NCBI RefSeq assembly: GCF_026340095.1
Contig: NZ_JAPEPO010000001.1
Location: forward strand, 3,254,501 to 3,318,500
From: Streptomyces sp. NBC_01446
GTDB taxonomy: Bacteria > Actinomycetota > Actinomycetes > Streptomycetales > Streptomycetaceae
DNA length: 64,000 nucleotides
Reading direction: 5' to 3'
This document shows positions 1 through 9,049 of the stretch, piece after piece (position 1 is the first letter of the stretch; every line of letters starts with the position of its first letter). The notes beneath the pieces were generated by a model. It made no database searches. It was not told the origin of the DNA and was given only the letters and a program-made list of their open reading frames with translations. A program made the position numbers and the translations under genes.

Positions 1-1
1 C

Positions 2-1447
2 ACCCTCGTGAATGTCGCGCTGCTCGCCCTCGGCATCGTCGCCGCGACCGCCGTCAGCCTCATCGGAATGCGCCACTACCTCCTCGAGAACGTCGACGCC
101 GAGCTGACGTCGTCACGCACCTCGCTCCAGCGCACCGGCCTCACCCTCAAACAGATCGAGTCGCTCAGCGAACTGGGCATCGCCCTCGACAAACTCTCAC
201 CCGGCCCCAACTCGACCGACACCGGCGCGAGTTCACTGCCACGCAACGAGACCGTGTTCGTGGCCGTCGACCGGGCCGGCGAGCCCATCCCCGTAGGCAC
301 CCTGCGCCCCACCGCCCGCCAGCGCGACCTCGCCTCCGCGGTCGACGACCCGAAGGCGCTCGCCACCGCCGACGAGCCGCACGACGTCACCGTGCACGGC
401 GACCCGTACCGCGCGGTGGGCGCCCGCCTCGCCGACGGTACGACCGTGCTGCTCGCCACCTCGACGGCCAACGTCCAGACCGGCATCCACAAGGCGCTCA
501 GGCTCGACATCGCCCTCGGAACGGGCCTGCTCGCCCTGCTCGCCGTCCTCACGATGATCGGCGTCAGCCACCGGATGCGGCCCCTCGAAGACATGGTCGA
601 GACCGCGTCGGCCATCGCCGACGGAGACCTCGCACGACGCGTGCCGCCGCACCACGACACCGCCCTGGAGGTCGAACAGCTGCGGCTCGCCCTCAACTCC
701 ATGCTCCACCAGGTCGAAACGGCTTTCGAGACCCGCGAGCGCAGCTCCGCGCAACTGCGGCGGTTCGTCGCCGACGCCTCCCACGAACTGCGCACACCGC
801 TCGCCGCGATCCGCGGCTACCTCCAGCTCTACGACAAGGGGATGCTCCGCGACCCGGCCGAGCGCGCCCGCGCCCTGGGCCGCGTCCACGCCGAGGCGGA
901 CCGCATGAGCCGACTCGTCGACGAACTCCTCACCCTGGCCCGCCTCGACCAGGGACCCGAACTGCGCCTGCGGAACGTCGACCTGAGCCGACTGGTCCGC
1001 GAAGCCGCCGACGACCTGCGCGTGCAGCAGCCGGACCGCCCGGTCCAGGTCGCAGCTGACGGCGCGCTGCTGGTCCGCGCCGACGAGTCGGGCCTGCGCC
1101 AGATCCTCGGGAACCTCCTCGCCAACGTACGCACCCACACACCGGAGGACGTCCCGGTCAGCGTCTCGCTCGAACGCGTGGACGGGACGGTTCGGCTGTG
1201 CGTGGCCGACGAGGGCCCCGGACTTGACGAGGAGGACGCGGCGCGGATCTTCGACCGCTTCTTCCGGGCGGGCGGGGGCGCCGGCAGCGGTCTGGGCCTG
1301 GCGATCGTGCAGGGCGTGGTGTCGGCGCACGGCGGCGAGGTGTCCGTGCGCACGGCTCCGGGGGCGGGGGTGCGGGTGACGGTGGTGCTGCCGGGGGGCG
1401 GGGGGCCTGTGGGCTCGGCTGTGGCTGAGGCGGTTTCCCGTGGGTGA
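2..1447 (+). CDS. Sensor histidine kinase, 5' end outside window
   Basis: Two-component sensor kinase of the inner membrane. The frame is open to the left edge, so the true start and probably the first membrane segment lie outside. Counting from the GTG at 8, an extracytoplasmic sensor region covers about residues 25-160. A membrane segment follows at about 163-187, then a HAMP linker, the HisKA H-box (SHELRTPL, phospho-acceptor His near residue 259), an N-box (NLLANVRTHT), DEGPG and the GSGLGLAIV ATP-lid motif. The response regulator would be expected upstream of the window. The stop codon lies inside the first unit of a 15-bp tandem repeat. The signal sensed cannot be read from the sequence. 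Confidence 0.9.
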   Translation, partial: TLVNVALLALGIVAATAVSLIGMRHYLLENVDAELTSSRTSLQRTGLTLKQIESLSELGIALDKLSPGPNSTDTGASSLPRNETVFVAVDRAGEPIPVGTLRPTARQRDLASAVDDPKALATADEPHDVTVHGDPYRAVGARLADGTTVLLATSTANVQTGIHKALRLDIALGTGLLALLAVLTMIGVSHRMRPLEDMVETASAIADGDLARRVPPHHDTALEVEQLRLALNSMLHQVETAFETRERSSAQLRRFVADASHELRTPLAAIRGYLQLYDKGMLRDPAERARALGRVHAEADRMSRLVDELLTLARLDQGPELRLRNVDLSRLVREAADDLRVQQPDRPVQVAADGALLVRADESGLRQILGNLLANVRTHTPEDVPVSVSLERVDGTVRLCVADEGPGLDEEDAARIFDRFFRAGGGAGSGLGLAIVQGVVSAHGGEVSVRTAPGAGVRVTVVLPGGGGPVGSAVAEAVSRG

Positions 1448-1533
1448 GGCTCCCGTGGGTGGGGCTCCCGCGGGTGAGGTCCCCACGGGTGAGGTCCCCG
1501 CGGGTGAGAGACCCGTGGGTGGGGCCTCCTCGC
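1444..1533. repeat. 15-bp tandem repeat, about six units
   Basis: Six consecutive 15-bp units starting at 1444, 1459, 1474, 1489, 1504 and 1519, with consensus GTGAGGTCCCCGCGG. The last unit is diverged. The array begins at the stop codon of the kinase gene and fills the gap to the convergent solute-binding protein gene. It is probably non-coding. Confidence 0.85.
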
Positions 1534-1542
1534 CGGAGCCGG

Positions 1543-3099
1543 TCAGATCCAGCCGAGCTGCCACAACCGGAACACCCCGGTCCCGTCCGACAGATACTGC
1601 CCGCCGGTGATGCTCTCCGTGCTGAGCACGTACTCCTTGCGCTGCCACAGAGGGATGAGTGGGACGTCCCGCGCGACCGCTTCCTGAAGCTTGCGGAAGT
1701 CGCCCATGGTGCGGCTGCGATCCTCGTACTGCTGACTGGCCTGGATCAGGCCGTCGACCTCTTTGCTGCTGTATCCGTTGTGCATGCCGGACCCGGTGCG
1801 CACGAGCTGCGCGGTGAACGTGTCCGGATCGGGGAAGTCCGGCAGCCAGCCGACCGCGTACGCGTCGAGTTTCCCGCTCGCGTACCGCCTCTGGAAGTCG
1901 GTCCACTCGTAGTAGCGCAGGCTCACCTTGAACAGCCCGTCGGCCTCCAGCTGCCGCTTGATCTCCTTCGCCTCCGACGCGGACGCGGCGCCGCGCGAGT
2001 ACGCGAACTCGAAGCGGACCGGCGTACTCACCCCGGCCTCCTGGAGCAGCGTGCGCGCACGGGCGGCGTCCGGCTTCGGATACGCGTCGAAGAACGCGGT
2101 CGTGTGCCCGGTGATGCCGCGCGGGATCACGGAGTAGAGGGAGTCGACGGTGCCCTGGTACGTCGAGGAGACCAGCCGGTCCCGGTCGAGGAGCGTGGCG
2201 AGGGCCTGTCGCACCCGGCGGTCGTGCAGCGGGCGGCCCGTCCGCACGTTGAGGACGAGGTTCCGGGTCTCCGCGCTCTCGACCTCGGTGAGCCGCTCCC
2301 CCTTGTCGCTCGGCGCGTACGAGGCGAGCAGCGCGGGCGGCAGCTGCCGAGCGGCGACGTCGACGGAACGGGCCTTCCAGGCGGACTCGAGGGCGGCCGA
2401 GTCCTTGAAGTAGCGCAGGGTGGTGGGCTCCCCGACGCTCTTGACCGCGCCCTCGTAGCGTGCGTTGGGGACGAGCTTCGCCTGCTTGCCAGGCGTGTAC
2501 GAGCTGAGGCGGTAGGGGCCGGTGCCGTCGACGCGGGTACGGGTGCGCAGGCTGTGCGCCGGGTACTGGGTGCTGTCGACGATGGAACCGGCGCCCGTGG
2601 CGACCTTGAACGGGAACGTCGCGTCGGGCGAGGACAGCCGGAAGGTCACCGTCCGCGCCCCGCTCGTCTCGACCTTGCCGAGGGTGTCGAGCAAGGTCGC
2701 GGGGCCCACCGGAGAGTTGATGGCCCTGACCCGGTCGAAGGAGAACTTCACGTCCTTGGCCGTCACCGCGCGACCGCTCGGGAACGTCAGCCCGTCGCGC
2801 AGCTCGCAACGGTAGGTACGTAGCCCCCGGCCGACGAACCCGCAGTGCTTCGCGGCATCCGGCACGGGCGCGGCGCCACCCGCGTCGAACGTCAGGAGTG
2901 ACTGGAACACGTTGCTGTACAGCGCCCATGATCCGGCGTCGTACGCACCCGCCGGATCGAGCGACGTCACGGCGTCAGTCGTCCCGACGGCGATCGTCTT
3001 CCCCTGCTCGTCCCGATCCGGAAGAAGCTGCCATGCGCCGGCTCCGGCGGCGGCAAGCACCATGAACGTCGCAAAAACCCGCATGCGAATCGACCGCAT
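1543..3099 (-). CDS. ABC transporter substrate-binding protein, family 5
   Basis: Extracytoplasmic solute receptor of the peptide/nickel/oligopeptide class (SBP family 5), 518 residues, the usual family length. Residues 1-25 are a basic start plus a hydrophobic stretch (signal or membrane anchor). No lipobox Cys is visible, so it is either secreted or held by an uncleaved anchor. The family core runs from TTDAVTSLDPAGAYD (about 40-55) through LRDGLTFPSGRAVTAKDVKFS to the C-terminal WQRKEYVLS. The ATG at 3099 is preceded by a GGGGAGG ribosome site. No permease or ATPase gene adjoins it, so it is an orphan receptor here. The ligand is unknown. Confidence 0.85.
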   Translation of the reverse strand: MRSIRMRVFATFMVLAAAGAGAWQLLPDRDEQGKTIAVGTTDAVTSLDPAGAYDAGSWALYSNVFQSLLTFDAGGAAPVPDAAKHCGFVGRGLRTYRCELRDGLTFPSGRAVTAKDVKFSFDRVRAINSPVGPATLLDTLGKVETSGARTVTFRLSSPDATFPFKVATGAGSIVDSTQYPAHSLRTRTRVDGTGPYRLSSYTPGKQAKLVPNARYEGAVKSVGEPTTLRYFKDSAALESAWKARSVDVAARQLPPALLASYAPSDKGERLTEVESAETRNLVLNVRTGRPLHDRRVRQALATLLDRDRLVSSTYQGTVDSLYSVIPRGITGHTTAFFDAYPKPDAARARTLLQEAGVSTPVRFEFAYSRGAASASEAKEIKRQLEADGLFKVSLRYYEWTDFQRRYASGKLDAYAVGWLPDFPDPDTFTAQLVRTGSGMHNGYSSKEVDGLIQASQQYEDRSRTMGDFRKLQEAVARDVPLIPLWQRKEYVLSTESITGGQYLSDGTGVFRLWQLGWI

Positions 3100-3287
3100 C
3101 GCGCCCCTCCCCAGTGACGTGGATCACTGAATCACAGGAGTTTGAGCCGTGGGAAGAGAAGGTGATGAGGTTTCGAAGACCGAGAGGCACCTTGTGAGCA
3201 GCCTGTGAGCAAGGGGGTTTCGAGCCTGTTTCGGGGCGGGGTGTTTTTCGGGATGAGGGAGAGGTGAGGGCGGGCGGCTCTTTGCAG

Positions 3288-3322
3288 GGGGCCGGGGAGG
3301 TACCTCGTACCTCCCCGGCCCC
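3288..3322 (-). terminator. Perfect 16-bp hairpin after metallophosphoesterase gene
   Basis: The arms 3288-3303 and 3307-3322 pair perfectly around a 3-nt loop, starting 3 bp past the stop codon of the leftward metallophosphoesterase gene. There is no U tract, as is common for high-GC actinobacterial terminators. Confidence 0.75.
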
Positions 3323-3325
3323 ACC

Positions 3326-4642
3326 TCACGCCCGCTTCGACGCCAGCTCGACGACCGTGATGTCCGAGGGCGCGCCCACCCGGACCGGCGGGCCCCACGC
3401 ACCGGCGCCCCGGCTCACGTACAACTGCGTGTCGCCGTACCGCTCCAGGCCCGCGAGGGTCGGGTTCGCCGCGTCGGCGATGAAGTTGCCGGGCCAGAGC
3501 TGGCCGCCGTGGGTGTGACCCGACAGCTGGAGGTCGACGCCGCGCTTCACCGCCTCGTGGATCATCACGGGCTGGTGGGCGAGGAGGACGGCGGCGCGGC
3601 CGGGGTCGCGGTCCCCGAGCGCCTTGTCGTAGTCGGGCCCGTCGCCGTAGTTCTCGCCGGTCACGTCGTTCACCCCGGCCAGGTCGAACGCGCCCATCTC
3701 CACGCGCGCGTTCTCCAGGGGCCGAAGGCCGATCTCACGGACGTGCTCGACCCACGGCTCGGCGCCCGAGAAGTACTCGTGGTTGCCCGTCACGAAGTAC
3801 GTGCCGTGCCGGGCCCGCAGCCCCGCGAGCGGCGCGACGGCCGGCGCCAGGTCCTCGACGCTGCCGTCGACCAGGTCCCCGACGACCGCGATCAGGTCGG
3901 GCTGCGTGGAGTTGATCGTGTCGACCACCCGCTGGGCGAACCCCCGGCCCAGAACCGGGCCCAGATGGATGTCGCTGACGACCGCGATCCTGAACCCGTG
4001 CGCGGAGCGCGGCAGCCGGGCCAGCGGAACCGTGACCCGCTTCACCCTGGGCCCGCGAAGCACGCCGTACGCACCGTTCCCGACGATCCCGGTGGCCGCG
4101 ACCACGGCGGCACCACCGACGACGCGAGAGACGAAGAGCCGACGCGAGGAGTCGGCCGCGGCCGATGGCGTGACGGGCTTGGGCTTGATGGGGGTGGGGG
4201 GTGAGGTTGGGGTTGGGGTTGGGGTTGGGGTGGTGGTTGCGATGGGCGGCTCGTCGGGCTCGCGTGCCGGAACCAGTACGGGCTCCGGCACGGGCCCCGA
4301 CTCCGCGCCGCCCGGCGCGGATCCGCGGTCGAGGTAACGCCGCAGCAGGGGGCGCACCACTTCACCCACCAGGACCGCGAGCACCAGATAGATGGAGAAG
4401 GCCATCCACAAGAACCCGGGCCAGGACAGAACCTGCTGCAACCAGAACGGCGCACCGGCCCGCTCGCTCGCCACCGCCGCGAACATCAGCAACGGCCCCA
4501 GCACGAACACGACCGTGCCCGCCCGCCGCGCGAGACCGGCGCGGGCCGTGGTGTCGCGCACCAGACGGCGCCACGCGTACCGGTGCAGACCGGCGAAGGC
4601 CGCGAGCGAGGCGACCCCTGCGATCACTAAGACGGCGATCAC
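3326..4642 (-). CDS. Membrane-anchored metallophosphoesterase
   Basis: Calcineurin-like metallophosphoesterase of the YkuE/YaeI type, 438 residues. The N-terminal third has about three hydrophobic segments (residues 1-20, 42-60, 75-98). A Pro/Thr-rich linker follows (about 110-160, partly encoded by a GGGGTT hexamer run at 4208-4230), then another hydrophobic segment after SRRLFVSR. The catalytic domain begins near residue 215 with all metal-binding motifs: SDIHLG, GDLVDG, GNHEY and GHTHGGQ. The start is GTG with GGGGGGAG about 7 nt upstream. YkuE-type relatives act on lipid phosphodiesters, but the substrate here is unknown. Confidence 0.88.
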   Translation of the reverse strand: MIAVLVIAGVASLAAFAGLHRYAWRRLVRDTTARAGLARRAGTVVFVLGPLLMFAAVASERAGAPFWLQQVLSWPGFLWMAFSIYLVLAVLVGEVVRPLLRRYLDRGSAPGGAESGPVPEPVLVPAREPDEPPIATTTPTPTPTPTSPPTPIKPKPVTPSAAADSSRRLFVSRVVGGAAVVAATGIVGNGAYGVLRGPRVKRVTVPLARLPRSAHGFRIAVVSDIHLGPVLGRGFAQRVVDTINSTQPDLIAVVGDLVDGSVEDLAPAVAPLAGLRARHGTYFVTGNHEYFSGAEPWVEHVREIGLRPLENARVEMGAFDLAGVNDVTGENYGDGPDYDKALGDRDPGRAAVLLAHQPVMIHEAVKRGVDLQLSGHTHGGQLWPGNFIADAANPTLAGLERYGDTQLYVSRGAGAWGPPVRVGAPSDITVVELASKRA

Positions 4643-4725
4643 GACGCCGCTCCCCCCGTTGCGTTCATGGCGCTGTTCGTAGTGCTGTGCTGCTCGTAGT
4701 GGCGCTCATCGCTGTGTTCATCGCG

Positions 4726-4965
4726 TCACGCACGACGCAGGGCACGCAGCCCGCGGAACCCGATGCCCCCAACCACCGTCCCCAAGACAAAGGAGACAAC
4801 GGCGAGCGTCAGATGCACCCAGAAGTAGGCGGTCGGGTCGCCGGCGTCGTCGAAGGCAAGCCCGCTCCCGTCCTTCCACAGGTTCTTGACGAAAGTGACC
4901 CAGATGACCCAGCTCCAGACACCGAAGGCGAGCAGGAACCAGGAGAGGGGGCGGCTGAGCTTCAT
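4726..4965 (-). CDS. Small SCO4848-like membrane protein
   Basis: A 79-residue protein with two membrane helices (about residues 8-26 and 47-70), a short polar loop (DGSGLAFDDAGDP) between them and a basic C-terminus (RGLRALRRA). It matches, from memory, the small conserved actinobacterial family typified by S. coelicolor SCO4848, which has no assigned function. The ATG at 4965 (MKLSRPLSW) is chosen over an upstream in-frame ATG because the upstream stretch is Arg/Cys-rich and atypical. It is divergent from the carboxypeptidase gene, as in other streptomycetes. Confidence 0.75.
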   Translation of the reverse strand: MKLSRPLSWFLLAFGVWSWVIWVTFVKNLWKDGSGLAFDDAGDPTAYFWVHLTLAVVSFVLGTVVGGIGFRGLRALRRA

Positions 4966-5074
4966 ACCCTCAGTATCGCCAGTCCTCCGTCCGCACCGCC
5001 GCCGGGGTGGGGAGCAGGAGACACAGGACACCTCGGCGGAGACTTACGGGCCCCAGCCATGTACGTTCACGACC

Positions 5075-6424
5075 GTGCCTGCCTCGAATGAGTCGTATTT
5101 CACGACCGTCTCTGCCAAGACCGAGTCCCCTTTCGAACGTTCCGGTCTGAAGCGTTCCGGTCCTCGGCGTGCCGGGCGATGGTCCGCCGCCGCCACGGTG
5201 GCCGCCTCCGCCACTCTCCTCTCGGTCTGCTGCGCCTCACCCGCACTGGCCGACGACAAGCCGGGGTCCTCCAAAGGCAAGGCGAAGCCGCCGGCCTCGA
5301 TGTCGACCGTGGGCGGCGCGCAGCTGGGCAAGCCGGGCACACAGGTGAAACTGGCGAACGGGGCCCCCGTCCTGCCCAAGGATCTGAGCGCACGCTCCTG
5401 GATCGTCACGGACGCCGAGTCGGGCCAGGTACTCGCCTCGCACAACGCGCACTGGCGCCTGCCCCCCGCCAGCACCCTCAAGATGCTCTTCGCCGACACG
5501 GTCCTCCCCAAGTTCCCCAAGACGCAGACGCACAAGGTCGTCCCCTCCGACCTGGCCGGTATCGGCGAGGGCTCCAGCATGGTCGGTGTCAAGGAGGACT
5601 ACACCTACACCGTCCACGACCTGTGGCTCGGCGTGTTCCTCCGCTCCGGCAACGACGCGGTCCACGTCCTGTCCGCCCTCAACGGCGGTGTCCCGCAGAC
5701 CGTCAAGGACATGCAGTCCCACGCCGACGAGCTCCAGGCCCTCGACACCCACGTGGTCAGCCCCGACGGCTACGACGCCCCCGGCCAGGTCTCCTCCGCC
5801 TACGACCTCACTCTCTTCGCCCGGTCGGGCCTGCAGAAGAAGGACTTCCGCGAGTACTGCGCGACGGCGACCGCGAAGTTCCCCGAGTCGCAGAAGAAGG
5901 GCAAGACCACCAGCTCCTTCGAGATCCAGAACACCAACCGGCTCATCACCGGCGACATCGGCCTCGACCCCTACAAGGGCATCGCCGGGGTCAAGAACGG
6001 CAACACCACCAACGCCGGAGCCACCTTCACCGGCGTCGCCGAACGCAACGGCAAGGTCCTCCTCGTCACCGTCATGAACCCCGACTCCGGCGAGAACCAC
6101 GCGGTCTACCAGGAGGCGGCCCGTCTCCTGGACTGGGGTTTCCAGGCCGACGGCAAGGTCACGCCGGTGGGACAGCTCGTCCCGCCCAAGAGCGCCGACA
6201 CCGGCGGCGCCGACGGCTCCTCCGCCAGCCCCAAGGGCAACAAGGGAGCTGCCGCATCCGACAAGGCGTCGACCGCCCACGCCTCCGTCCAGAACGGCTC
6301 CAGCGGCATCGGTATCGCCCTGGCCATCACGGGCGGCGCTGTCATCCTCCTGGCCGCGGCCGCCTTCCTCGTCAACCGCCGCTGGCCCCTGCCCGAACTG
6401 GTACGCCGACTCCCCCGACGCTGA
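5075..6424 (+). CDS. D-alanyl-D-alanine carboxypeptidase
   Basis: Penicillin-binding protein of the DacA/peptidase S11 family that trims the terminal D-Ala of peptidoglycan stem peptides outside the membrane. A GTG start at 5075 gives a long basic leader and a signal sequence ending at ALADD (about residue 60). The SxxK nucleophile motif is PPASTLKML, and SGN is present in LRSGNDAV. The third motif reads KNG (GVKNGNTT) instead of KTG, a variant I have seen in actinobacterial members. After a Ser/Gly/Lys-rich linker, a C-terminal membrane helix (GIALAITGGAVILLAAAAF) anchors it. No good ribosome site precedes 5075 and no ATG lies nearby, so the start is uncertain. Confidence 0.85.
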   Translation: MPASNESYFTTVSAKTESPFERSGLKRSGPRRAGRWSAAATVAASATLLSVCCASPALADDKPGSSKGKAKPPASMSTVGGAQLGKPGTQVKLANGAPVLPKDLSARSWIVTDAESGQVLASHNAHWRLPPASTLKMLFADTVLPKFPKTQTHKVVPSDLAGIGEGSSMVGVKEDYTYTVHDLWLGVFLRSGNDAVHVLSALNGGVPQTVKDMQSHADELQALDTHVVSPDGYDAPGQVSSAYDLTLFARSGLQKKDFREYCATATAKFPESQKKGKTTSSFEIQNTNRLITGDIGLDPYKGIAGVKNGNTTNAGATFTGVAERNGKVLLVTVMNPDSGENHAVYQEAARLLDWGFQADGKVTPVGQLVPPKSADTGGADGSSASPKGNKGAAASDKASTAHASVQNGSSGIGIALAITGGAVILLAAAAFLVNRRWPLPELVRRLPRR

Positions 6425-6501
6425 CGGGACCCGTCCCGGAGCGCCATCGCTGTCCGGCGGTGCCACCGCTGTCCCGCTCGAGTGCACCGGCGCCGTCTGT
6501 C

Positions 6502-7422
6502 TCAGGCGGCGCCGGCCCGCGCCACCCCCGGCGGCTCCGCCCCCGGCCCGGCCTCGTCCGGCACCTCCGGGTCGGGCTGCCCCCGCGTGGCCGTCCAGGC
6601 CGCGCAGAACAACAGCAGCTTCGCCGTGAAGTTGATCCACAGCATCAGGGCCACCGGCGTCCCGAACGCCCCGTACATGCTCTTCGACGCCACCTCCTTC
6701 ATATAGCTGCCCAGCAGCAGCTTCAGCAGCTCGAACCCCGCCGCCCCGATCAGCGCCGCCGTCAACAGCTGCCGCCGATGCGGGTGCACCCCCGGCAGCA
6801 GCGTCAGCACATAGAGCAGCAGCAGGAAGTCCGCGAGCACGGCGATCGCGAACGCCACCGCCCTGAGCAGCGCGCCGCCCCATCCGTCATGGGAGATGCC
6901 GAGCTCGTCCGCGGTCCACCCGACCGCGCTCGAGGCGAGCATCGACGCCGCCAACGAGACAAGTCCGGCCCCACCCAGCCCCACCAGGACCCCGGCGTCC
7001 GTGACCTTGCGCATGACCGGGTTCTCCTCCGGGTCCTCCAACTCCCAGACGGCGCGCAGACACTCTCTTATCGAGCCGACCCACCCGATGCCGGTGAAGA
7101 GCAGCAACGCCCCCGCCACCAGACCCACCGTTGCCGCGTTCGCGACGAGCGCGCCCAGGTCCAACTGATCGGAGATGCCGGGCACCTGCTCCGCGATCTT
7201 GTCCTGGAGCGTCTTCTGCCGCTCCTCGCTGAGCGTCCCGGCCGCGATCGCCGCGGCCACGGTCAGCAGCGGGAACAGCGCCAGGAAGCTGATGAACGTC
7301 ATCGCCGCCGCCAGCCGCGTCCAGTGCACCTGGTCGAGCCGTTCGTAGGCGGACCACGCGTGCGTACGCATGAGCCGTTCGACGATCGGCCCGACGCCGG
7401 GAAGTCTCTTCAGCCAGTCCAT
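6502..7422 (-). CDS. YihY/BrkB-family inner membrane protein
   Basis: A 306-residue polytopic membrane protein of the YihY/virulence factor BrkB family (often mislabelled ribonuclease BN). About six membrane helices are visible, with typical segments MTFISFLALFPLLTVAAAIA, LLLFTGIGWVGSIRECLRAVWE and LLLLYVLTLLPGV. The C-terminus is Pro/Glu-rich. The start ATG at 7422 lies 13 nt inside the end of the upstream GtrA gene, so the two are probably translationally coupled. That makes it the last gene of the GtrA/UbiA/PAP2 run. Its role is unknown. Confidence 0.85.
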   Translation of the reverse strand: MDWLKRLPGVGPIVERLMRTHAWSAYERLDQVHWTRLAAAMTFISFLALFPLLTVAAAIAAGTLSEERQKTLQDKIAEQVPGISDQLDLGALVANAATVGLVAGALLLFTGIGWVGSIRECLRAVWELEDPEENPVMRKVTDAGVLVGLGGAGLVSLAASMLASSAVGWTADELGISHDGWGGALLRAVAFAIAVLADFLLLLYVLTLLPGVHPHRRQLLTAALIGAAGFELLKLLLGSYMKEVASKSMYGAFGTPVALMLWINFTAKLLLFCAAWTATRGQPDPEVPDEAGPGAEPPGVARAGAA

Positions 7423-7976
7423 GATCCGAGCCTGCCCTCCCTGACCGTTCTCGCACGTCTCGCCGGAATCGCCGCCCGGAAGACAAGGGTCCGAGTACCC
7501 CAGAACCTCAGAACCGTGGCCAGCATCATGCCCACCCCCGCCCCGGACACCGTGTCCGCGCGCTGCGACGTGAGCCCGAACCCGTAGTGCGACACAGCGA
7601 TGCACAACAACTGCACCACCGCCCCCGCCACATTGACCGCGAAGAACACCCCGTACTGCCGCAGCCGTGACACCTCGATCGCCGTCCGCCGATAGGTACC
7701 GAGCGCGTTCCCGCCGTACGCGACCGTGCAACCGGCCAGGAACGACAGCGACTTGGCGGTGAACGGACCCCAGCCCGCCGGTCCCCGCAGCCACACAAAG
7801 AGCCCCAGGTCGACGACGTACGCGCAGCTCCCCACAAGCGCGAACCCCACCAACTCGGGCCCAAGCCCCTTCATCCACCACCACCCCCGAACCCACCACG
7901 ACCGCTCCTCCCCCACGCTCCCGCGGGACGCGCCCTCCCTGGACGGGCCGTCCCCCGGCACGCCCTGATCCGACAC
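7410..7976 (-). CDS. GtrA-family membrane protein
   Basis: A 188-residue GtrA-like protein with four membrane helices between about residues 38 and 165 (ELVGFALVGSCAYVVDLGLF, SLSFLAGCTVAYGGN, YGVFFAVNVAGAVVQLLC, VGMMLATVLRFWGTRTLVF). GtrA proteins help move or deliver polyprenyl-phosphate sugars. The mycobacterial homologue Rv3789 sits next to dprE1 and is linked to decaprenyl-phospho-arabinose use. The GTG at 7976 has GGGAGGTGA about 6 nt upstream, so I prefer it to the in-frame ATG further in (MKGLGPEL). It lies 17 nt after the UbiA gene and overlaps the YihY gene. Confidence 0.85.
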   Translation of the reverse strand: MSDQGVPGDGPSREGASRGSVGEERSWWVRGWWWMKGLGPELVGFALVGSCAYVVDLGLFVWLRGPAGWGPFTAKSLSFLAGCTVAYGGNALGTYRRTAIEVSRLRQYGVFFAVNVAGAVVQLLCIAVSHYGFGLTSQRADTVSGAGVGMMLATVLRFWGTRTLVFRAAIPARRARTVREGRLGSWTG

Positions 7977-7993
7977 GCCCTCACCTCCCACGT

Positions 7994-9049
7994 TCACCAG
8001 TTGGCGACCGCGAGCCCGTACATCGCCACCCACACCAGGCCGATCAAGGCCAGCGCTCTGTCCCGCAGAACGACGTCCTCCGGCTCACCCGCCGTGCCAC
8101 GGTCGGCGAAGACCGCGTAGCGCAGGACGGCGAGGATGAAGGCCACCATCGACAGCTGTCTCCACGGCAGCAGACTGGTTCGCGCCACCCCGCCTTCCTC
8201 CATGGCCCACAGGCAATAGCCGAGAACGGCCACGCCTGCGGCAAGCTGCCAGACGAACCGCAGATAGCCGGTCGTGTACTCCGACAGCAAAGCCCGCGTC
8301 GCCCCCGCCTTCCCGGCCATCTGCACGGCCTCGGAGTACCGCTTGGCCGACACCATGAACAGCGCCCCGAACCCCGTCGTGATCAAGAACCAACGCGACA
8401 GCGGAATCCCCAGCGCAAACCCGCCGATCATGGCCCGCATCAGAAACCCGATGGTCACCACGACAAGATCGACGACGAGAACGTGCTTGAGGCTGATGCA
8501 GTAAGCCAGTTGCATCACCACGTAGGCGGTCAACAGCGCCGCTGTCATCGGGTTGCACAAGGTCCTGGCTGCCAGCGGCGCGAGAACGGCGAGCCCACCC
8601 CCGACCGCATAGGCCACCGCCACCGGAACGTAGCCCGCGGCCACGGGCCTGTTCCGCTTGACCGGGTGCGCCCGATCGGCCTCGGCGTCCCGCGCGTCGT
8701 TGATCAAATACACGGCGGAGGCGGCTGCAGTGAACAGCAGGAACACCAGGGCCAGTTGAGCCGCAGCGTGCCACGAGAACAGCTCGCCGGCGGCCGCGGG
8801 GGCGGCCACGACCAGCACGTTCTTCACCCATTGCCGCGGTCTCGCCGTCTTCAGCAGCCCGACGGGCAACCCGACCGTCGTCGCCGCACGCGGCCCCGGC
8901 ACCGATTTCCCTCGCGGCCGGTCCAACAGCGCCGCGGCCGAGCCCCGCCGCCCTTGGGCTGACGCATGCACCAACGGCGTCCCGTCTCCAGCTCCCCCCG
9001 CGTCCATCGCCTCCCCCACACCTTCCCTTCGCTCAGTTCGTTCCGTCAT
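7994..9049 (-). CDS. UbiA prenyltransferase, DPPR synthase-like
   Basis: A 351-residue UbiA-superfamily enzyme resembling decaprenyl-phosphate phosphoribosyltransferase (mycobacterial Rv3806c), which joins 5-phosphoribose diphosphate to a polyprenyl phosphate. A polar 70-residue N-terminus precedes RPRQWVKNVLVVAAP. The metal-binding motif YLINDARDAEADRAHPVKRNRP follows, then about eight membrane helices. The second aspartate-rich loop region (SLKHVLVVDLVVVTIGFLMRA) is also recognisable. The start ATG overlaps the stop of the PAP2 gene in an ATGA, which fixes it. Context with the PAP2, GtrA, DprE1-like and DprE2-like genes supports the pathway call. Confidence 0.85.
   Translation of the reverse strand: MTERTERREGVGEAMDAGGAGDGTPLVHASAQGRRGSAAALLDRPRGKSVPGPRAATTVGLPVGLLKTARPRQWVKNVLVVAAPAAAGELFSWHAAAQLALVFLLFTAAASAVYLINDARDAEADRAHPVKRNRPVAAGYVPVAVAYAVGGGLAVLAPLAARTLCNPMTAALLTAYVVMQLAYCISLKHVLVVDLVVVTIGFLMRAMIGGFALGIPLSRWFLITTGFGALFMVSAKRYSEAVQMAGKAGATRALLSEYTTGYLRFVWQLAAGVAVLGYCLWAMEEGGVARTSLLPWRQLSMVAFILAVLRYAVFADRGTAGEPEDVVLRDRALALIGLVWVAMYGLAVANW

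Noticed and set aside
233..2929. Very long open frame on the minus strand, about 898 codons
   Set aside because: It runs antisense to the kinase and out of frame with the solute-binding protein. Its composition is the Arg/Gly/Pro-rich pattern of shadow frames at high GC.
4199..4240. GGGGTT hexamer run considered as a telomere or origin-like repeat
   Set aside because: It lies in frame inside the metallophosphoesterase linker and encodes a Thr-Pro repeat.
5179..7587. Open frame of about 800 codons on the plus strand overlapping the carboxypeptidase gene
   Set aside because: Low-complexity Arg/Pro/His-rich translation and overlap with two well-supported genes; a high-GC artefact.
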